Numbered from the stretch's first letter, positions 36,358 through 46,184 are shown. The stretch is 64,000 nucleotides of DNA from Sulfurimonas sp. (GCA_028687935.1 JAQTZE010000005.1:159307-223306); one strand, 5' to 3'. The notes: generated by a model not told the origin, from the sequence alone. Translations and numbers: made by a program.

Positions 36358-37461
36358 ATGAATACTATTAATGTTTTGGCTGTAGACGACGAACCTTTTA
36401 ATTTAGATTTGATCGAGCTTGCGTTTTTGGATACACCTCACGTCAATCTCACCAAAGCGATACACGGCAAAGATGCGCTAGAGCAACTTGAACACTGCAA
36501 CGCAGAAGTTATTTTGCTTGATTTGAGAATGCCTGTCATGGATGGTTTGGAAACGCTTGAGCGACTCAAAAAAGATCCTGTGCTTTGCAAAATTCCTGTC
36601 ATAATCGTTACTGCTAACAGTGAAGAAAAGTATAAAGCGCTCAAAATGGGAGCTAATGATTTTCTCAGCAAGCCTGTTGATGTGGAAGAGTTGAAGCTTC
36701 GTACATTTAACCAAGCTGCTTTGTACCAAACACAAAAAAAACTCGAAGAGATGAACAAAAATCTCGATTCATTAGTAGCACAAAGAACAAATGAACTCAC
36801 TCTCGCACTTGCCAATGCAAAAGAAACAGAGTATGAAATCTCCCTGCGTTTAGGACGTGCGAGTGAATATAGAGACCTCGAGACTGGTATGCATATCAAA
36901 AGAATGAGCCGTTACTCTGCTATGCTTGGAAAACTCTGGGGCATGAGCGAAGAAGAAGAAGAACTGCTCTTATACTCTTCACCTCTACATGATATTGGAA
37001 AGATAGGTATTCCTGATGCTATCTTGCTCAAGCCAGGGAAGCTTGATGAGAGTGAATTTAAACTTATGAAAGAACATACGACTATAGGCGGCTTGATGCT
37101 TGAAGATGGAGAGCGCTATCCTATCATCAAATCAGGGCAGATCATCGCTCTGCAGCATCACGAAAAGTATGACGGAAGCGGTTATCCAAAAGGACTTAAG
37201 GCAGAAGAGATAGATATCAGAGCACGTATCGTCTCCATCGCTGATGTCTTTGACGCCCTCTCTTCCAAACGTGTTTATAAAGATGCCTTTCCGCTTGCAA
37301 AAACATTAGAAATTTTAGAACAAGGCAAAGGAACACACTTTGACCCTGAGCTCTTAGATATTTTTTCTAAAAATATTGAAAAATTCTTGGAGATACAAGC
37401 AGCCTTTCCAGACACAGAAGATACACCACACATTTTAAATATGCTTGAGGAATACAGATGA
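36358..37461 (+). CDS. Response regulator with HD-GYP phosphodiesterase domain
   Basis: The 367-residue protein has a receiver domain (1-125) with the phosphorylation site in VILLDLRMPVMDGL, a coiled coil (about 125-160), and an HD-GYP domain with HDIGKIGIPD near 217, HTTIGG, HHEKYDGSGYPKGL near 262 and RIVSIADVFDALSS. HD-GYP domains break down cyclic di-GMP. It opens a run of seven overlapping signalling genes; its stop overlaps the next start by 4 bp. It probably receives phosphate from one of the kinases of the operon. Confidence 0.88.
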   Translation: MNTINVLAVDDEPFNLDLIELAFLDTPHVNLTKAIHGKDALEQLEHCNAEVILLDLRMPVMDGLETLERLKKDPVLCKIPVIIVTANSEEKYKALKMGANDFLSKPVDVEELKLRTFNQAALYQTQKKLEEMNKNLDSLVAQRTNELTLALANAKETEYEISLRLGRASEYRDLETGMHIKRMSRYSAMLGKLWGMSEEEEELLLYSSPLHDIGKIGIPDAILLKPGKLDESEFKLMKEHTTIGGLMLEDGERYPIIKSGQIIALQHHEKYDGSGYPKGLKAEEIDIRARIVSIADVFDALSSKRVYKDAFPLAKTLEILEQGKGTHFDPELLDIFSKNIEKFLEIQAAFPDTEDTPHILNMLEEYR

Positions 37462-37823
37462 GAATTTTGCTCGTAGAAGATGAGGAGTTTAACCTCATCG
37501 TACTTGAAGAAATGGTAAAAATATTTTACCATGATGCTGAGATAGCAACCGCTACAAACGGTGAGATAGCGCATACTATTCTTCAAAAAGAGACGTTTGA
37601 TATTATTTTAAGTGATGTCAATATGCCCGTTCTTGATGGTTATGGTCTTGTCAAAATCATAAAAGAAAATCTCAAACTTCAAACACCTGTCGTTGCCGTC
37701 ACTGCGTTTGCTGTTCAAGGAGACAAAGAAAAGCTTCTGCTTGCAGGTTTTGACGACTACGTATCCAAGCCTATAGATATGAGTGAGCTTGAAAAAGTTT
37801 TATCAAAATATCTTGTAGGCTAG
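37458..37823 (+). CDS. CheY-like single-domain response regulator
   Basis: The 121-residue protein is a bare receiver domain: MRILLVEDEEFN with the acidic pair, the phospho-aspartate in DIILSDVNMPVLDGYGL, and the conserved lysine in YVSKPIDMSELE. It may shuttle phosphate between the hybrid kinases or act on a motor or enzyme. It overlaps the HD-GYP gene by 4 bp and ends 5 bp before the FIST kinase. Confidence 0.88.
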   Translation: MRILLVEDEEFNLIVLEEMVKIFYHDAEIATATNGEIAHTILQKETFDIILSDVNMPVLDGYGLVKIIKENLKLQTPVVAVTAFAVQGDKEKLLLAGFDDYVSKPIDMSELEKVLSKYLVG

Positions 37824-37828
37824 CTAGA

Positions 37829-40513
37829 ATGAAGAACTACAATACACTTTATATAGATATCGCAACGCTTCAAAAATGGCTTACTGCCATAGATCTGCTA
37901 GCTACTCAATCGGTCTTAGTCCAGATATTTAGCGGGATAGATGATACAGAAGTATTGCAAAATATCGCGAGAACTTTTCAAAATGCACTCCCAAACGCAG
38001 TGATTCTTGGGACATCGACTTCAGGAGAGATACTTGATGGAGCGATGCATGATGAGAGTATAGCTATCACACTCTCAAGTTTTGCATCGACACAATTACG
38101 CTCTTGTCATTTTATATCTAGCGACTCCCATTCTCTTGGAATGAGTGTAGCAAAGAGTATCCTTGCGGATGATACAAAAGCTGTTATCATGTTTGCAGAT
38201 GGACTCAAATGTACTGGAGAAGCTATTCTCAGAGGCTTTCGTGAAACAGCACACAAAGATATAATCCTAGCCGGAGGCATGGCAGGAGATAATAGCAAGT
38301 TTGTCAAAACTTTCGTGATGCACGGCGATGAGATCTTTGAGAGTGGTGTCGTCGCTGTTTCTTTGAGTGGAGAAAAGCTCGCTGCGTTTCACAGCTACAA
38401 CCTTGCGTGGCGTCCGATAGGAAGACCCATGATCGTCACAAAATCAGAGGGCAATCGCGTTTATGAAATCAACAATCAACCCAGTATCGAGATATATAAA
38501 AATTATCTCGGTTATGATGTTGTCAACAATCTTCCAGAATCTGCCATAGAATTTCCACTTATATTTGAAAAAAACTCTCTCCAAATAGCAAGAGTAATGC
38601 TTGCTTATGATCAAGAAGGGATGATTTTTGCAGGTGAGATACCAGTAGGAACAGAGGTGCGTTTTGGCGTTGCGAGTGCTTCGGAGTTTGAACAAGGGAT
38701 AAAAAAGCTTTATCAGGAAAACTATACAACACCGACACAGGGAATGTTTGTCTACTCCTGTGTTGCACGTAAAGCATTTTTAGGTAGGGAACTTGAATCT
38801 GAGCTACAGCCACTAAGCAAAATTGCACCTATCAGCGGTTTTTTCACCTATGGTGAACTCTACTCGAGTGAGCAAAGCTGTGACATGCTCAATATAACGA
38901 CAACCGTGCTTGGCCTCTCTGAATCAACAGAAGTAAAACATACTGCAAACATTGAGCTTCAACAGCAAAAAAGGGTAAGTCTCTCTACAACTGCCCTCAT
39001 CCATCTCATTGATAAAACCATCAACGAAGTTGAAAAAGAATCTATAGAAAAACAAAATACTATTGCTACACTCGATCAGTATCAAAAAGCGATGAATGAA
39101 GCCTATATCATTTCTAAAACAGATCTCAATGGAAACATCACCTTTGTCAACGAGCTTTTTTGTAAAATCTCAGGGTATGATGAGAGTGAACTTTTAGGGC
39201 GACCGCACAGTATCGTCCGCCATCCAAATATGTCACATGAAGTCTATAAAGGGCTATGGAATACGATACAGGCAAAAAAAATCTGGCGTGGCGTCATACA
39301 AAATCGCCATAAAAATGGAAAAAGCTATTATGTGGATGCCACGATTTTTCCTCTTTTGGATAAAGATGCAAATATTACAGCTTATGTAGGTTTGCGCGAT
39401 GACATCACTGAAATACAATTGCAAAAAGATAAAGCAGAAGCACTGCTTAACACGCAAGAGAGTATCGTTGTCCTTACCTCTTCTATAGAGAAAAAAGCCA
39501 CCATCAAGCAGCTCAACCAAAAGTTTTTTGATCTTTTTGAATATAAAGATATCAATGACTTTTTGTCAAAACACTCTTGTATTTGTGACCTTTTTGTCCA
39601 AAGAGACGACTACCTCTTAGCCCGTTATGAAGATAAGAGCTGGTTGGATATTTTACTAGAAGAGCCAGAAAAATCACACCTTGTTATCATGCATGACAAG
39701 TACAAACGCGAAGTGGTTTTTTCTGTAAACGCAAAAGAGATTAATCTGGAGACAGAAAACTTTGTCATCTCAACCTTCACTGATGTTACAGAACTCGAAC
39801 GAGCACGTGTCCTTGCTCTCTCAGCTGAAAAGACGACAAGTGCTTTTTTGGCGACGATGAGCCATGAGCTTAGAACACCTCTAAACGCAGTCATCGGCTT
39901 TTCTCAAATTCTTATGAGCAAAAAAGATATGCCTCAGGAATCTATGAAATCATTTATAGAAAAAATCCATATCTCCGGAAAACATCTTCTTGGACTTGTC
40001 AACAACATTTTAGATTTTACAAAAATCGAGTCAAAAAAAATGGATCTTGATAAAAAGACGCTGGACCTTGATATGCTTATAGACGAAGTACTCACTTTGA
40101 TCGAAACATCACTTAATAATAAAAAAATAAAACTGCAAAAAGAGAGTTTTACGACTAAAGAGATATACGCTGATGCACAACTTTTCAAGCAACTTCTCTT
40201 AAATATCCTCTCAAACGCAGTAAAGTTTACTCCGGAAGATAAAACGATAACACTAAGTTATAAAGAAGATAGCCAGAGTCAAATCATCACTATTTGTGAT
40301 GAAGGTATCGGGATGACACAAGAACAGCTCACGACGATATTTGAACCATTTTCTCAAATAAAAGAACATAAAAACGAGGCTATAAAAGGTACTGGACTTG
40401 GTCTTGCTATCTCACAAAAAATTGCCCAACTACATAATGGCAAAATCGAAGTTCAAAGCGAATCCCAAAAAGGCAGCTGTTTTACTATCTATCTTCCTAG
40501 ACTAAAGGACTAA
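37829..40513 (+). CDS. FIST-PAS sensor histidine kinase
   Basis: The 894-residue protein has no membrane span. It begins with FIST_N (about 25-210, GTSTSGEILDG) and FIST_C (about 215-355) domains, thought to sense small molecules such as amino acids. Then come PAS domains (about 415-530 and 540-640; YIISKTDLNGNITFVNELFCKISGY), HisKA (SHELRTPLNAVIGFSQIL near 680) and HATPase_c (LLNILSNAVKF, GTGLGLAIS). The kinase core is very similar to those of the two other kinases in the operon, suggesting duplication. Confidence 0.88.
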   Translation: MKNYNTLYIDIATLQKWLTAIDLLATQSVLVQIFSGIDDTEVLQNIARTFQNALPNAVILGTSTSGEILDGAMHDESIAITLSSFASTQLRSCHFISSDSHSLGMSVAKSILADDTKAVIMFADGLKCTGEAILRGFRETAHKDIILAGGMAGDNSKFVKTFVMHGDEIFESGVVAVSLSGEKLAAFHSYNLAWRPIGRPMIVTKSEGNRVYEINNQPSIEIYKNYLGYDVVNNLPESAIEFPLIFEKNSLQIARVMLAYDQEGMIFAGEIPVGTEVRFGVASASEFEQGIKKLYQENYTTPTQGMFVYSCVARKAFLGRELESELQPLSKIAPISGFFTYGELYSSEQSCDMLNITTTVLGLSESTEVKHTANIELQQQKRVSLSTTALIHLIDKTINEVEKESIEKQNTIATLDQYQKAMNEAYIISKTDLNGNITFVNELFCKISGYDESELLGRPHSIVRHPNMSHEVYKGLWNTIQAKKIWRGVIQNRHKNGKSYYVDATIFPLLDKDANITAYVGLRDDITEIQLQKDKAEALLNTQESIVVLTSSIEKKATIKQLNQKFFDLFEYKDINDFLSKHSCICDLFVQRDDYLLARYEDKSWLDILLEEPEKSHLVIMHDKYKREVVFSVNAKEINLETENFVISTFTDVTELERARVLALSAEKTTSAFLATMSHELRTPLNAVIGFSQILMSKKDMPQESMKSFIEKIHISGKHLLGLVNNILDFTKIESKKMDLDKKTLDLDMLIDEVLTLIETSLNNKKIKLQKESFTTKEIYADAQLFKQLLLNILSNAVKFTPEDKTITLSYKEDSQSQIITICDEGIGMTQEQLTTIFEPFSQIKEHKNEAIKGTGLGLAISQKIAQLHNGKIEVQSESQKGSCFTIYLPRLKD

Positions 40514-40514
40514 A

Positions 40515-42848
40515 ATGAGCCAAAGACTCGATGCTATTATCAAAAGTTTCAACATAACCCAGCAAGTATTGGGCGAGAGAAAAAATGTCAGTCTCTATAT
40601 TGAGTCTCTTGCTTCTTTGATTGTAGACAGATTTTATGATTATTTTTTATCAAATCCTGCCTATGCGCAGGTTCTTAACACCTCAGACATCCCAAGACTC
40701 AAACGCATCCGTACAAATTTTTTGATCTCTTTGTTTAGTGAACCTTTTGATGATGCACTTTTGGATAATGTAGCACGTGTGCATCTTGACACACCTATAC
40801 GCATAAACTCTTACATTATTGCATCTGCGTTTGAGATATTAAAAGACTCTATTTTAGATATCTCCTCAGTGAATGATCTTCTCAAAAAAGATCTCAAAAC
40901 AATCCTGAAGTTTTTACATATCGCTGAGTTTGTCGTACAAGATGAATTTACAAACAACAACTTAGCTTCAAAGGTGGAGACAAAAAAAGGTTTAATTTTG
41001 GTGCTAGAGACACTTTTTGAGATGCTCACCATACATAAAAACAAAAACGCAGCGCTTCTTGATGCATGGGAAAACGCAATGCTTCACGCACCATACGCTG
41101 AGTCACTCCCACAAAACCAAACGCACTTATGCAAATTTAGCACCGCATTAGAAGCAATGCAGAGAGAATTTCAAGACATCAAAGATCTCAACATCGACCT
41201 TGGCAAGATTAGTGATATTCACACAAAATACCATACTGCGGTGGGCAAACTCTACCAAAGTATTGATGCCAATGCTCCGATAAAAGAACAGACTGTGCAT
41301 ATAGAAGAGATACAAAAAATTTCTACTTCTCTTTTTGAGTCTATTAGCAAGCCCTTTGAGCATAGCTCTTCTTTGACTTTTTTATCCATAAACTCAGGTA
41401 TTCGTTTTATGCAAAAATATAACTCTATTCTCAATGAGACAAAGTTTTTGCCATTTAACAATCCCAGAAATATGGTTTCATTTATTCAAACGATGATAGA
41501 TGATGCCATCAAAAGCTCTCTTGCCTGGACCATTGCAGACTTCACAGTCAGTAGCGAGAAGAGTCTCCTCTGCAGCGAGATCTCAGAGACGATCATCCTT
41601 TCAAATATGACACTGAGTATCTCTCTCTCCACCAAAGATGTACCGTACAAGTCTTTTATAGTCGACGTACTCAAAGTCTTTTTGGAAGTCTTAAAAACAA
41701 CTATTGTCAACCGTGAAAAAGAGTACTCTCTTATCGCACTCGCAGATAAAGCAGAGACAGGGAATCGTGCCAAAGATATGTTTCTAGCCAATATGAGCCA
41801 TGAACTTAGAACTCCGCTAAACGCAATCATAGGATTTTCTCAAATACTTAAAACACGTCAGGAAATACCAGAGAATCTACGTCCTTACATAGAAAAAATA
41901 GCGATTTCTGGAAACAATCTTTTAAACCTTGTCAATACAATCCTCGACTTTGCAAAAATCGAAGCCGGTAAGATATCCTACCATCCAAAAATGACACTAC
42001 TCTCAGATGTAACAAAAGAAGTCACAATGATGATGTCATCCTTAGCGCAGGCAAAAAACATCCATTTACAGCTTCCTGAAGAGATCTCTTTAGCACTTTT
42101 AATCGATCCGCAACTGATAAAACAAGTTCTAGTAAACCTGCTTTCTAATGCTGTAAAGTTTACTCCTCAAGATGGAGAGATCATCCTCTCTGTCGAATTT
42201 GATGCTGAGAAAAATGAGTTTATCCTCGCAGTATGCGACAACGGTATTGGAATGTCATACGAAGACACACTTAAACTCTTCACTCCTTTCACACAGATAG
42301 ACAACCATTTGCAGGCGAGTTCAAAAGGAACCGGACTTGGTCTTACTATCACCAAACGCATTGTAGAAGATCTGCACAGAGGAAGAATATGGGTTGAGAG
42401 CAAGGTTGGTAAGGGAAGCTGTTTTTATGTAGCCCTTCCGGTTTCGAACGAACTAAACAAAATAGAGCTTTTTCCTGCGGCAAAACTTAAAGCAGAAAAT
42501 CTCCTTATCGTAGAAGACAATGAATCCTATGTCGATATTTTGGTAAATAAACTCAATAGCAACTTTAATATCACCGTTACAAATTCCATCAACAAAGCTA
42601 AAGAGCTTCTTGTGTCACATCGTTATGACAAGATAATTTTGGACTTTTTTCTTATCGATGGTATTAGTTCTGAAGTCATCTACTTTATGGATGCCAACGG
42701 TATGGAGACGCCGATTTATATCATCTCAGCAGAAGATGATATCAAACTTGTAGCCCACATAGGCGAATCAAAAAATATCGTAGGTGTCTTTAACAAAAAA
42801 GATTCTGAGATGATTTGTGACACTATTAATAGAACTATCAATGCATAA
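40515..42848 (+). CDS. Globin-type hybrid sensor histidine kinase
   Basis: The 777-residue protein has no membrane span. Residues about 1-155 look like a protoglobin/globin-coupled sensor domain (HLDTPIRINSYIIASAFEIL), which would bind haem and sense oxygen or NO; the proximal histidine cannot be fixed by eye. The middle (160-410) is helical. HisKA (SHELRTPLNAIIGFSQIL near 430) and HATPase_c follow, then a C-terminal receiver-like domain from about 655 (LLIVEDNESY, KIILDFFLIDGIS). The receiver's key aspartate lies in DFFLIDG. It starts 1 bp after the FIST kinase. Confidence 0.75.
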   Translation: MSQRLDAIIKSFNITQQVLGERKNVSLYIESLASLIVDRFYDYFLSNPAYAQVLNTSDIPRLKRIRTNFLISLFSEPFDDALLDNVARVHLDTPIRINSYIIASAFEILKDSILDISSVNDLLKKDLKTILKFLHIAEFVVQDEFTNNNLASKVETKKGLILVLETLFEMLTIHKNKNAALLDAWENAMLHAPYAESLPQNQTHLCKFSTALEAMQREFQDIKDLNIDLGKISDIHTKYHTAVGKLYQSIDANAPIKEQTVHIEEIQKISTSLFESISKPFEHSSSLTFLSINSGIRFMQKYNSILNETKFLPFNNPRNMVSFIQTMIDDAIKSSLAWTIADFTVSSEKSLLCSEISETIILSNMTLSISLSTKDVPYKSFIVDVLKVFLEVLKTTIVNREKEYSLIALADKAETGNRAKDMFLANMSHELRTPLNAIIGFSQILKTRQEIPENLRPYIEKIAISGNNLLNLVNTILDFAKIEAGKISYHPKMTLLSDVTKEVTMMMSSLAQAKNIHLQLPEEISLALLIDPQLIKQVLVNLLSNAVKFTPQDGEIILSVEFDAEKNEFILAVCDNGIGMSYEDTLKLFTPFTQIDNHLQASSKGTGLGLTITKRIVEDLHRGRIWVESKVGKGSCFYVALPVSNELNKIELFPAAKLKAENLLIVEDNESYVDILVNKLNSNFNITVTNSINKAKELLVSHRYDKIILDFFLIDGISSEVIYFMDANGMETPIYIISAEDDIKLVAHIGESKNIVGVFNKKDSEMICDTINRTINA

Positions 42849-43623
42849 TATTTTAATTCCTGAGTCTTTTCCAAATCTTCCAAGTGCACTAAGGAAGCTT
42901 CAAGAGATGTTTGTCCTTGATGAGATAGATTCGCAGCTTCTTGTCAAATTACTTGAAGATGATCCACTTTTATGTGCAAATATCTTAAAACTGGTCAATT
43001 CGCCGCATTATGGCCTCAGCAGAAAAGTTGCATCTGTGCATCAGGCTGTGATGCTTTTAGGGGCTACAATCATTCGCGGTATCGTGATGGCGGCTGTATT
43101 AAAAAAATCATTTCCGCTAGATATCTCGCCTTATCATATAAGCATTGATACTTTTGATACTATTTGTGCACTGCGTGTACGACTTTTAACTCTCTGGCTC
43201 AAAGATGAAGTAGCTGATATCGCGAATCTTGCTTCTGCTGCGTTTTTGATGGAAGCTGGAAAGATTGTCACATCAAACGCAATCATACAAAATAATCTCC
43301 AAGGAAGTTTTAGTACTTCGCTTGAGAGTATGAGTATTGAACAAGCTGAAGAAAAACTCTTTGGCGCACATAGTTACACAGTCGCTGCAAAGCTTTTTCA
43401 GCAGTGGGAGTTTGAAGAAAACTTCATTGATCTTATCGCACATATCACCCAGCCAAAAACAAAAGAGCAACAGATACTTCATATTTTGTGCAAGCTCATA
43501 AACACACAAAGTATCCTAGGTGATGAGGCGATTGAGGAAGTTTTTGGGATGCTAATTAGTAATAATATGAGCTGTGAAAAATTAAAAAATACAATTGAAA
43601 CAATACAAAAGGAGCAAATATGA
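42841..43623 (+). CDS. HDOD domain protein
   Basis: From the ATG at 42841 the protein has 260 residues; a start at 42817 would overlap the kinase more. The HDOD domain is seen in LVKLLEDDPLLCANILKLVNSPHYGLSRKVASVHQAVMLLG-type sequence near 30-75 and an HD-like helical part later. HDOD proteins link signalling to various outputs. It overlaps the globin kinase stop by 8 bp and the H-NOX start by 4 bp, so it belongs to the same operon. Confidence 0.82.
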   Translation: MHNILIPESFPNLPSALRKLQEMFVLDEIDSQLLVKLLEDDPLLCANILKLVNSPHYGLSRKVASVHQAVMLLGATIIRGIVMAAVLKKSFPLDISPYHISIDTFDTICALRVRLLTLWLKDEVADIANLASAAFLMEAGKIVTSNAIIQNNLQGSFSTSLESMSIEQAEEKLFGAHSYTVAAKLFQQWEFEENFIDLIAHITQPKTKEQQILHILCKLINTQSILGDEAIEEVFGMLISNNMSCEKLKNTIETIQKEQI

Positions 43624-44147
43624 AAGGTGTAGTTTTTACTGAGTTTATGGAGTTTGTTGAGAATAAATATGGTTTTGATGCAGTAGATGCAATGATAGAA
43701 GCTTCAGGACTGAGTGGCGTTTATACACAAGCAGGAAACTATCCTTTTGAGGAGATGCTAGCCCTTGTAGTAGCACTCTCAAAAGAGGTAAATGTAGAGG
43801 TAATGGATCTTGTAGAAGCCTATGGCGTGCATCTTTTTAGTATTCTTGTGACACTCTATCCACATATTGATAAGTTTACATCCACTTTTGATATCATCGC
43901 GCACGTTGACAATATCATCCACCCTGAAGTACAAAAACTTTATCCTGATGCAGATTTGCCATCTTTTAGGACACTAGAGCAAAGTGAAAATAAAATAGTT
44001 CTGCAATATATCTCCAAAAAGCCCTTGCACGCTCTAGCAAAAGGCTTGATGCTTGGTGCTGCTGCATACTACAAAGAAAATATCACGGTCACTATTGATA
44101 CAAATAAAAATCCAACAGAAATCGAGATTATCAAGAACAATGGATAA
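43620..44147 (+). CDS. H-NOX haem-based gas sensor
   Basis: The 175-residue protein is a stand-alone H-NOX (HNOB) domain. It begins MKGVVFTEFMEFVENKYG, and the likely proximal haem ligand is H101 in IIHPEVQKLYPDADLPSF. The haem-contact motif YxSxR appears as YISKK at 130-134, with lysine in place of arginine, which is unusual. H-NOX proteins bind NO (or oxygen in some anaerobes) and act on adjacent kinases or cyclases. The next gene, a histidine kinase, overlaps it by 8 bp and is its natural partner. Confidence 0.85.
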   Translation: MKGVVFTEFMEFVENKYGFDAVDAMIEASGLSGVYTQAGNYPFEEMLALVVALSKEVNVEVMDLVEAYGVHLFSILVTLYPHIDKFTSTFDIIAHVDNIIHPEVQKLYPDADLPSFRTLEQSENKIVLQYISKKPLHALAKGLMLGAAAYYKENITVTIDTNKNPTEIEIIKNNG

Positions 44148-44985
44148 TACAAACCCTTGGATAAAAAGGTTTGAGCGAGAGCGCGCTGCGAGAAAAGAAG
44201 CAGAAAAACTCCTAGAAGATAAGAGCCTCGAACTCTACAATGCAAATCTCTCACTTGAGAAAAAAGTCCAAGAGCGTACCAAAGAGCTTAAATTGGCGCT
44301 AGAAGAGGCACATGTGGCACAAAAAGCAAAAGATGCTTTTTTCTCAAGTATGTCGCATGAGCTTAGAACTCCACTCAATGCTATCATCGGTTTTTCTCAA
44401 ATCCTCTCCAAGCAAGAAAATGTCCCTGAGAAAATTCTCTCGTTTGTACAAAAGATAAACATCGCAGGGAACACTCTATTAAAGCTCATCAATACTATTT
44501 TGAATTTTTCTAAAATAGAGTCTGATAATATGCAAATAAATAAAGAAGAGATTCAAGCAAAAAGCTTTGTGGATGATCTTCTCCTACTCATCGAAACGCA
44601 GGCACATGCAAAAAATATCACTCTCAAAGCTGACGTCAAAACAGTTGCGTTTATGGCCGATAAACAGTTAATGCACCAAGCCATACTCAATATCCTCTCA
44701 AACGCAGTAAAGTTCACCCATCAAGGTGGAAAAATCTCAATCAAAGGCACATCTCTTGATGGACGTTTTATCCTCAGCATCTGCGATGATGGGGTCGGTA
44801 TATCTGAAGAGAATCAAGAAAAACTCTTCAAACCATTTGCGCAAGTTCATAATGAATATCAGGCAAAAGTAGACGGAACGGGACTTGGACTTTATCTCAC
44901 ACTCAAAATCGTTCAACTCCATGGAGGAGAGCTTACGCTTCAAAGTAAGCTTGGTCAAGGGAGCTGTTTTACGATTCGTATTTGA
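44140..44985 (+). CDS. Short cytoplasmic histidine kinase, likely H-NOX partner
   Basis: The true start is the ATG at 44140, giving 281 residues; it overlaps the H-NOX stop by 8 bp, like the other junctions of the operon. It has a short coiled coil (about 8-60), HisKA (SSMSHELRTPLNAIIGFSQIL near 68-88) and HATPase_c (ILNILSNAVKFTHQGG, DGTGLGLYLTLKI). No sensor domain or membrane span is present, so input must come from a partner protein. The kinase core resembles those in the two larger kinases. Confidence 0.88.
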   Translation: MDNTNPWIKRFERERAARKEAEKLLEDKSLELYNANLSLEKKVQERTKELKLALEEAHVAQKAKDAFFSSMSHELRTPLNAIIGFSQILSKQENVPEKILSFVQKINIAGNTLLKLINTILNFSKIESDNMQINKEEIQAKSFVDDLLLLIETQAHAKNITLKADVKTVAFMADKQLMHQAILNILSNAVKFTHQGGKISIKGTSLDGRFILSICDDGVGISEENQEKLFKPFAQVHNEYQAKVDGTGLGLYLTLKIVQLHGGELTLQSKLGQGSCFTIRI

Positions 44986-45053
44986 TTTAAATCGCTTTTT
45001 ATCCTATTTGAGTATCATTTGAGTACTATAAACGTAATTGATTAGGGTTTAAA

Positions 45054-45422
45054 ATGAGTGAAGAAAAGAAAATGGACGCAAAAAAATTATTTGAAAATTA
45101 TGTGCCAGAGATTATTGAATATGACCCTTTGGTTGATGCAAAACCGCCAAAGCATAGTTCAAACTCTAGTAAAACACTAAACGCAGCGCCGAAGATTTTA
45201 GAAAAACATACGATAGAGATTCCTGCTGCGGAGTTTTTTCAAGAGTATGAAGCGGAAATATTGCACTATGATCCAAAAGTTGATGGGAGTGATGAGTATA
45301 AGATACGCGACAATCACCTCAACACAAAAGCGGCACTTATAGAAAAAGTGCGCAAGGCAAAAGCTGCACGAAAAGATAACCAAACAACTTTTAGACAAAA
45401 TATACGAACGGAAAATGAGTAA
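45054..45422 (+). CDS. Unrecognised protein with an internal repeat
   Basis: The 122-residue acidic protein contains the same phrase twice: FENYVPEIIEYDPLVDA (about 14-30) and FQEYEAEILHYDPKVDG (about 63-79). The consensus is F-x-x-Y-x-x-E-I-[IL]-x-Y-D-P-x-V-D. Such repeated short phrases often bind a partner protein twice. No family is recognised. It lies 2 bp before the Sel1 gene and 69 bp after the kinase operon. Confidence 0.6.
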   Translation: MSEEKKMDAKKLFENYVPEIIEYDPLVDAKPPKHSSNSSKTLNAAPKILEKHTIEIPAAEFFQEYEAEILHYDPKVDGSDEYKIRDNHLNTKAALIEKVRKAKAARKDNQTTFRQNIRTENE

Positions 45423-45424
45423 TA

Positions 45425-46114
45425 ATGAAGATACAAAAAGCCCATCAAGCCTATAACGCAAAAGATTTTAGCACTGCGTTTGCGCTTTATACAGAACTTT
45501 CTCAAGAAGGAAATGCTGATGCACAAACTTCTCTCGCATTTATGTACCAAAACGCACAAGGGTGTGAAAAAAACGAAGCAAAATCACTAGAACTTTATAC
45601 TCTAGCCGCCGAAGCAAAACAGCCCTATGCGCTCTTTAACTTAGCGATACTCTATGAAAACGGTATCGGCGGTGTCGCTCATGATCAGTTCAAAGCGCAT
45701 GAGCTGCACATGGAAGCAGCGACTCGCGAAGTCCCGCCTGCCATGTATGAAGTAGCGCTTATGCTTGAGCGTGGTCTTGGCTGTATGCAAAACTACTCCG
45801 AAGCTGCGTTTTGGTATGAAGAAGCGGCCAAACGCGGTCATCTTGAAGCCTTCAACAACCTCGGCGTTTTATACAAAGACGGACACGGCGTAGTACAAGA
45901 TGATGCGAGATGTTTTATCTGTTTCAAACGCGCGGCAGATGGCGGACTAGCAGAAGGGCTTTACAATCTCGGACTTCTTTACGATCAAGGAATCGGCTGT
46001 GAGCTAAACAACGACACCGCACTTGATTATTGTCGCAAAGCGGCCTACAAAGGCCACGCTAAAGCCAAAGAGATCATCCAAGGTCTGCAAGAAGATGGGA
46101 AAATAGTCTTTTAA
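45425..46114 (+). CDS. Sel1-repeat (SEL1-like) protein
   Basis: The 229-residue protein is built of about six Sel1-type helical repeats: for example GNADAQTSLAFMYQNAQGC, ALFNLAILYENGIGG, AFNNLGVLYKDGHGV and GLYNLGLLYDQGIGC. No signal peptide is seen, so it is probably cytoplasmic. Such proteins scaffold other proteins. It starts 2 bp after the repeat-bearing gene at 45054, and may act with it. Confidence 0.82.
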   Translation: MKIQKAHQAYNAKDFSTAFALYTELSQEGNADAQTSLAFMYQNAQGCEKNEAKSLELYTLAAEAKQPYALFNLAILYENGIGGVAHDQFKAHELHMEAATREVPPAMYEVALMLERGLGCMQNYSEAAFWYEEAAKRGHLEAFNNLGVLYKDGHGVVQDDARCFICFKRAADGGLAEGLYNLGLLYDQGIGCELNNDTALDYCRKAAYKGHAKAKEIIQGLQEDGKIVF

Positions 46115-46151
46115 AATATTGTCATTGTAAGAAACGCAGTGACACTACTTC

Positions 46152-46184
46152 GTCATTGCGAGGAACGTAGTGACGTTGCAATCT
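46152..46184. repeat. REP-like element, GTCATTGCGAGG family
   Basis: GTCATTGCGAGGAACG...GCAATCT matches the copy at 12556-12588 with few changes. A partial copy (GTCATTGTAAGAAACGCAG) lies just before it. It fills the gap between the Sel1 gene and ribE. Confidence 0.65.
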
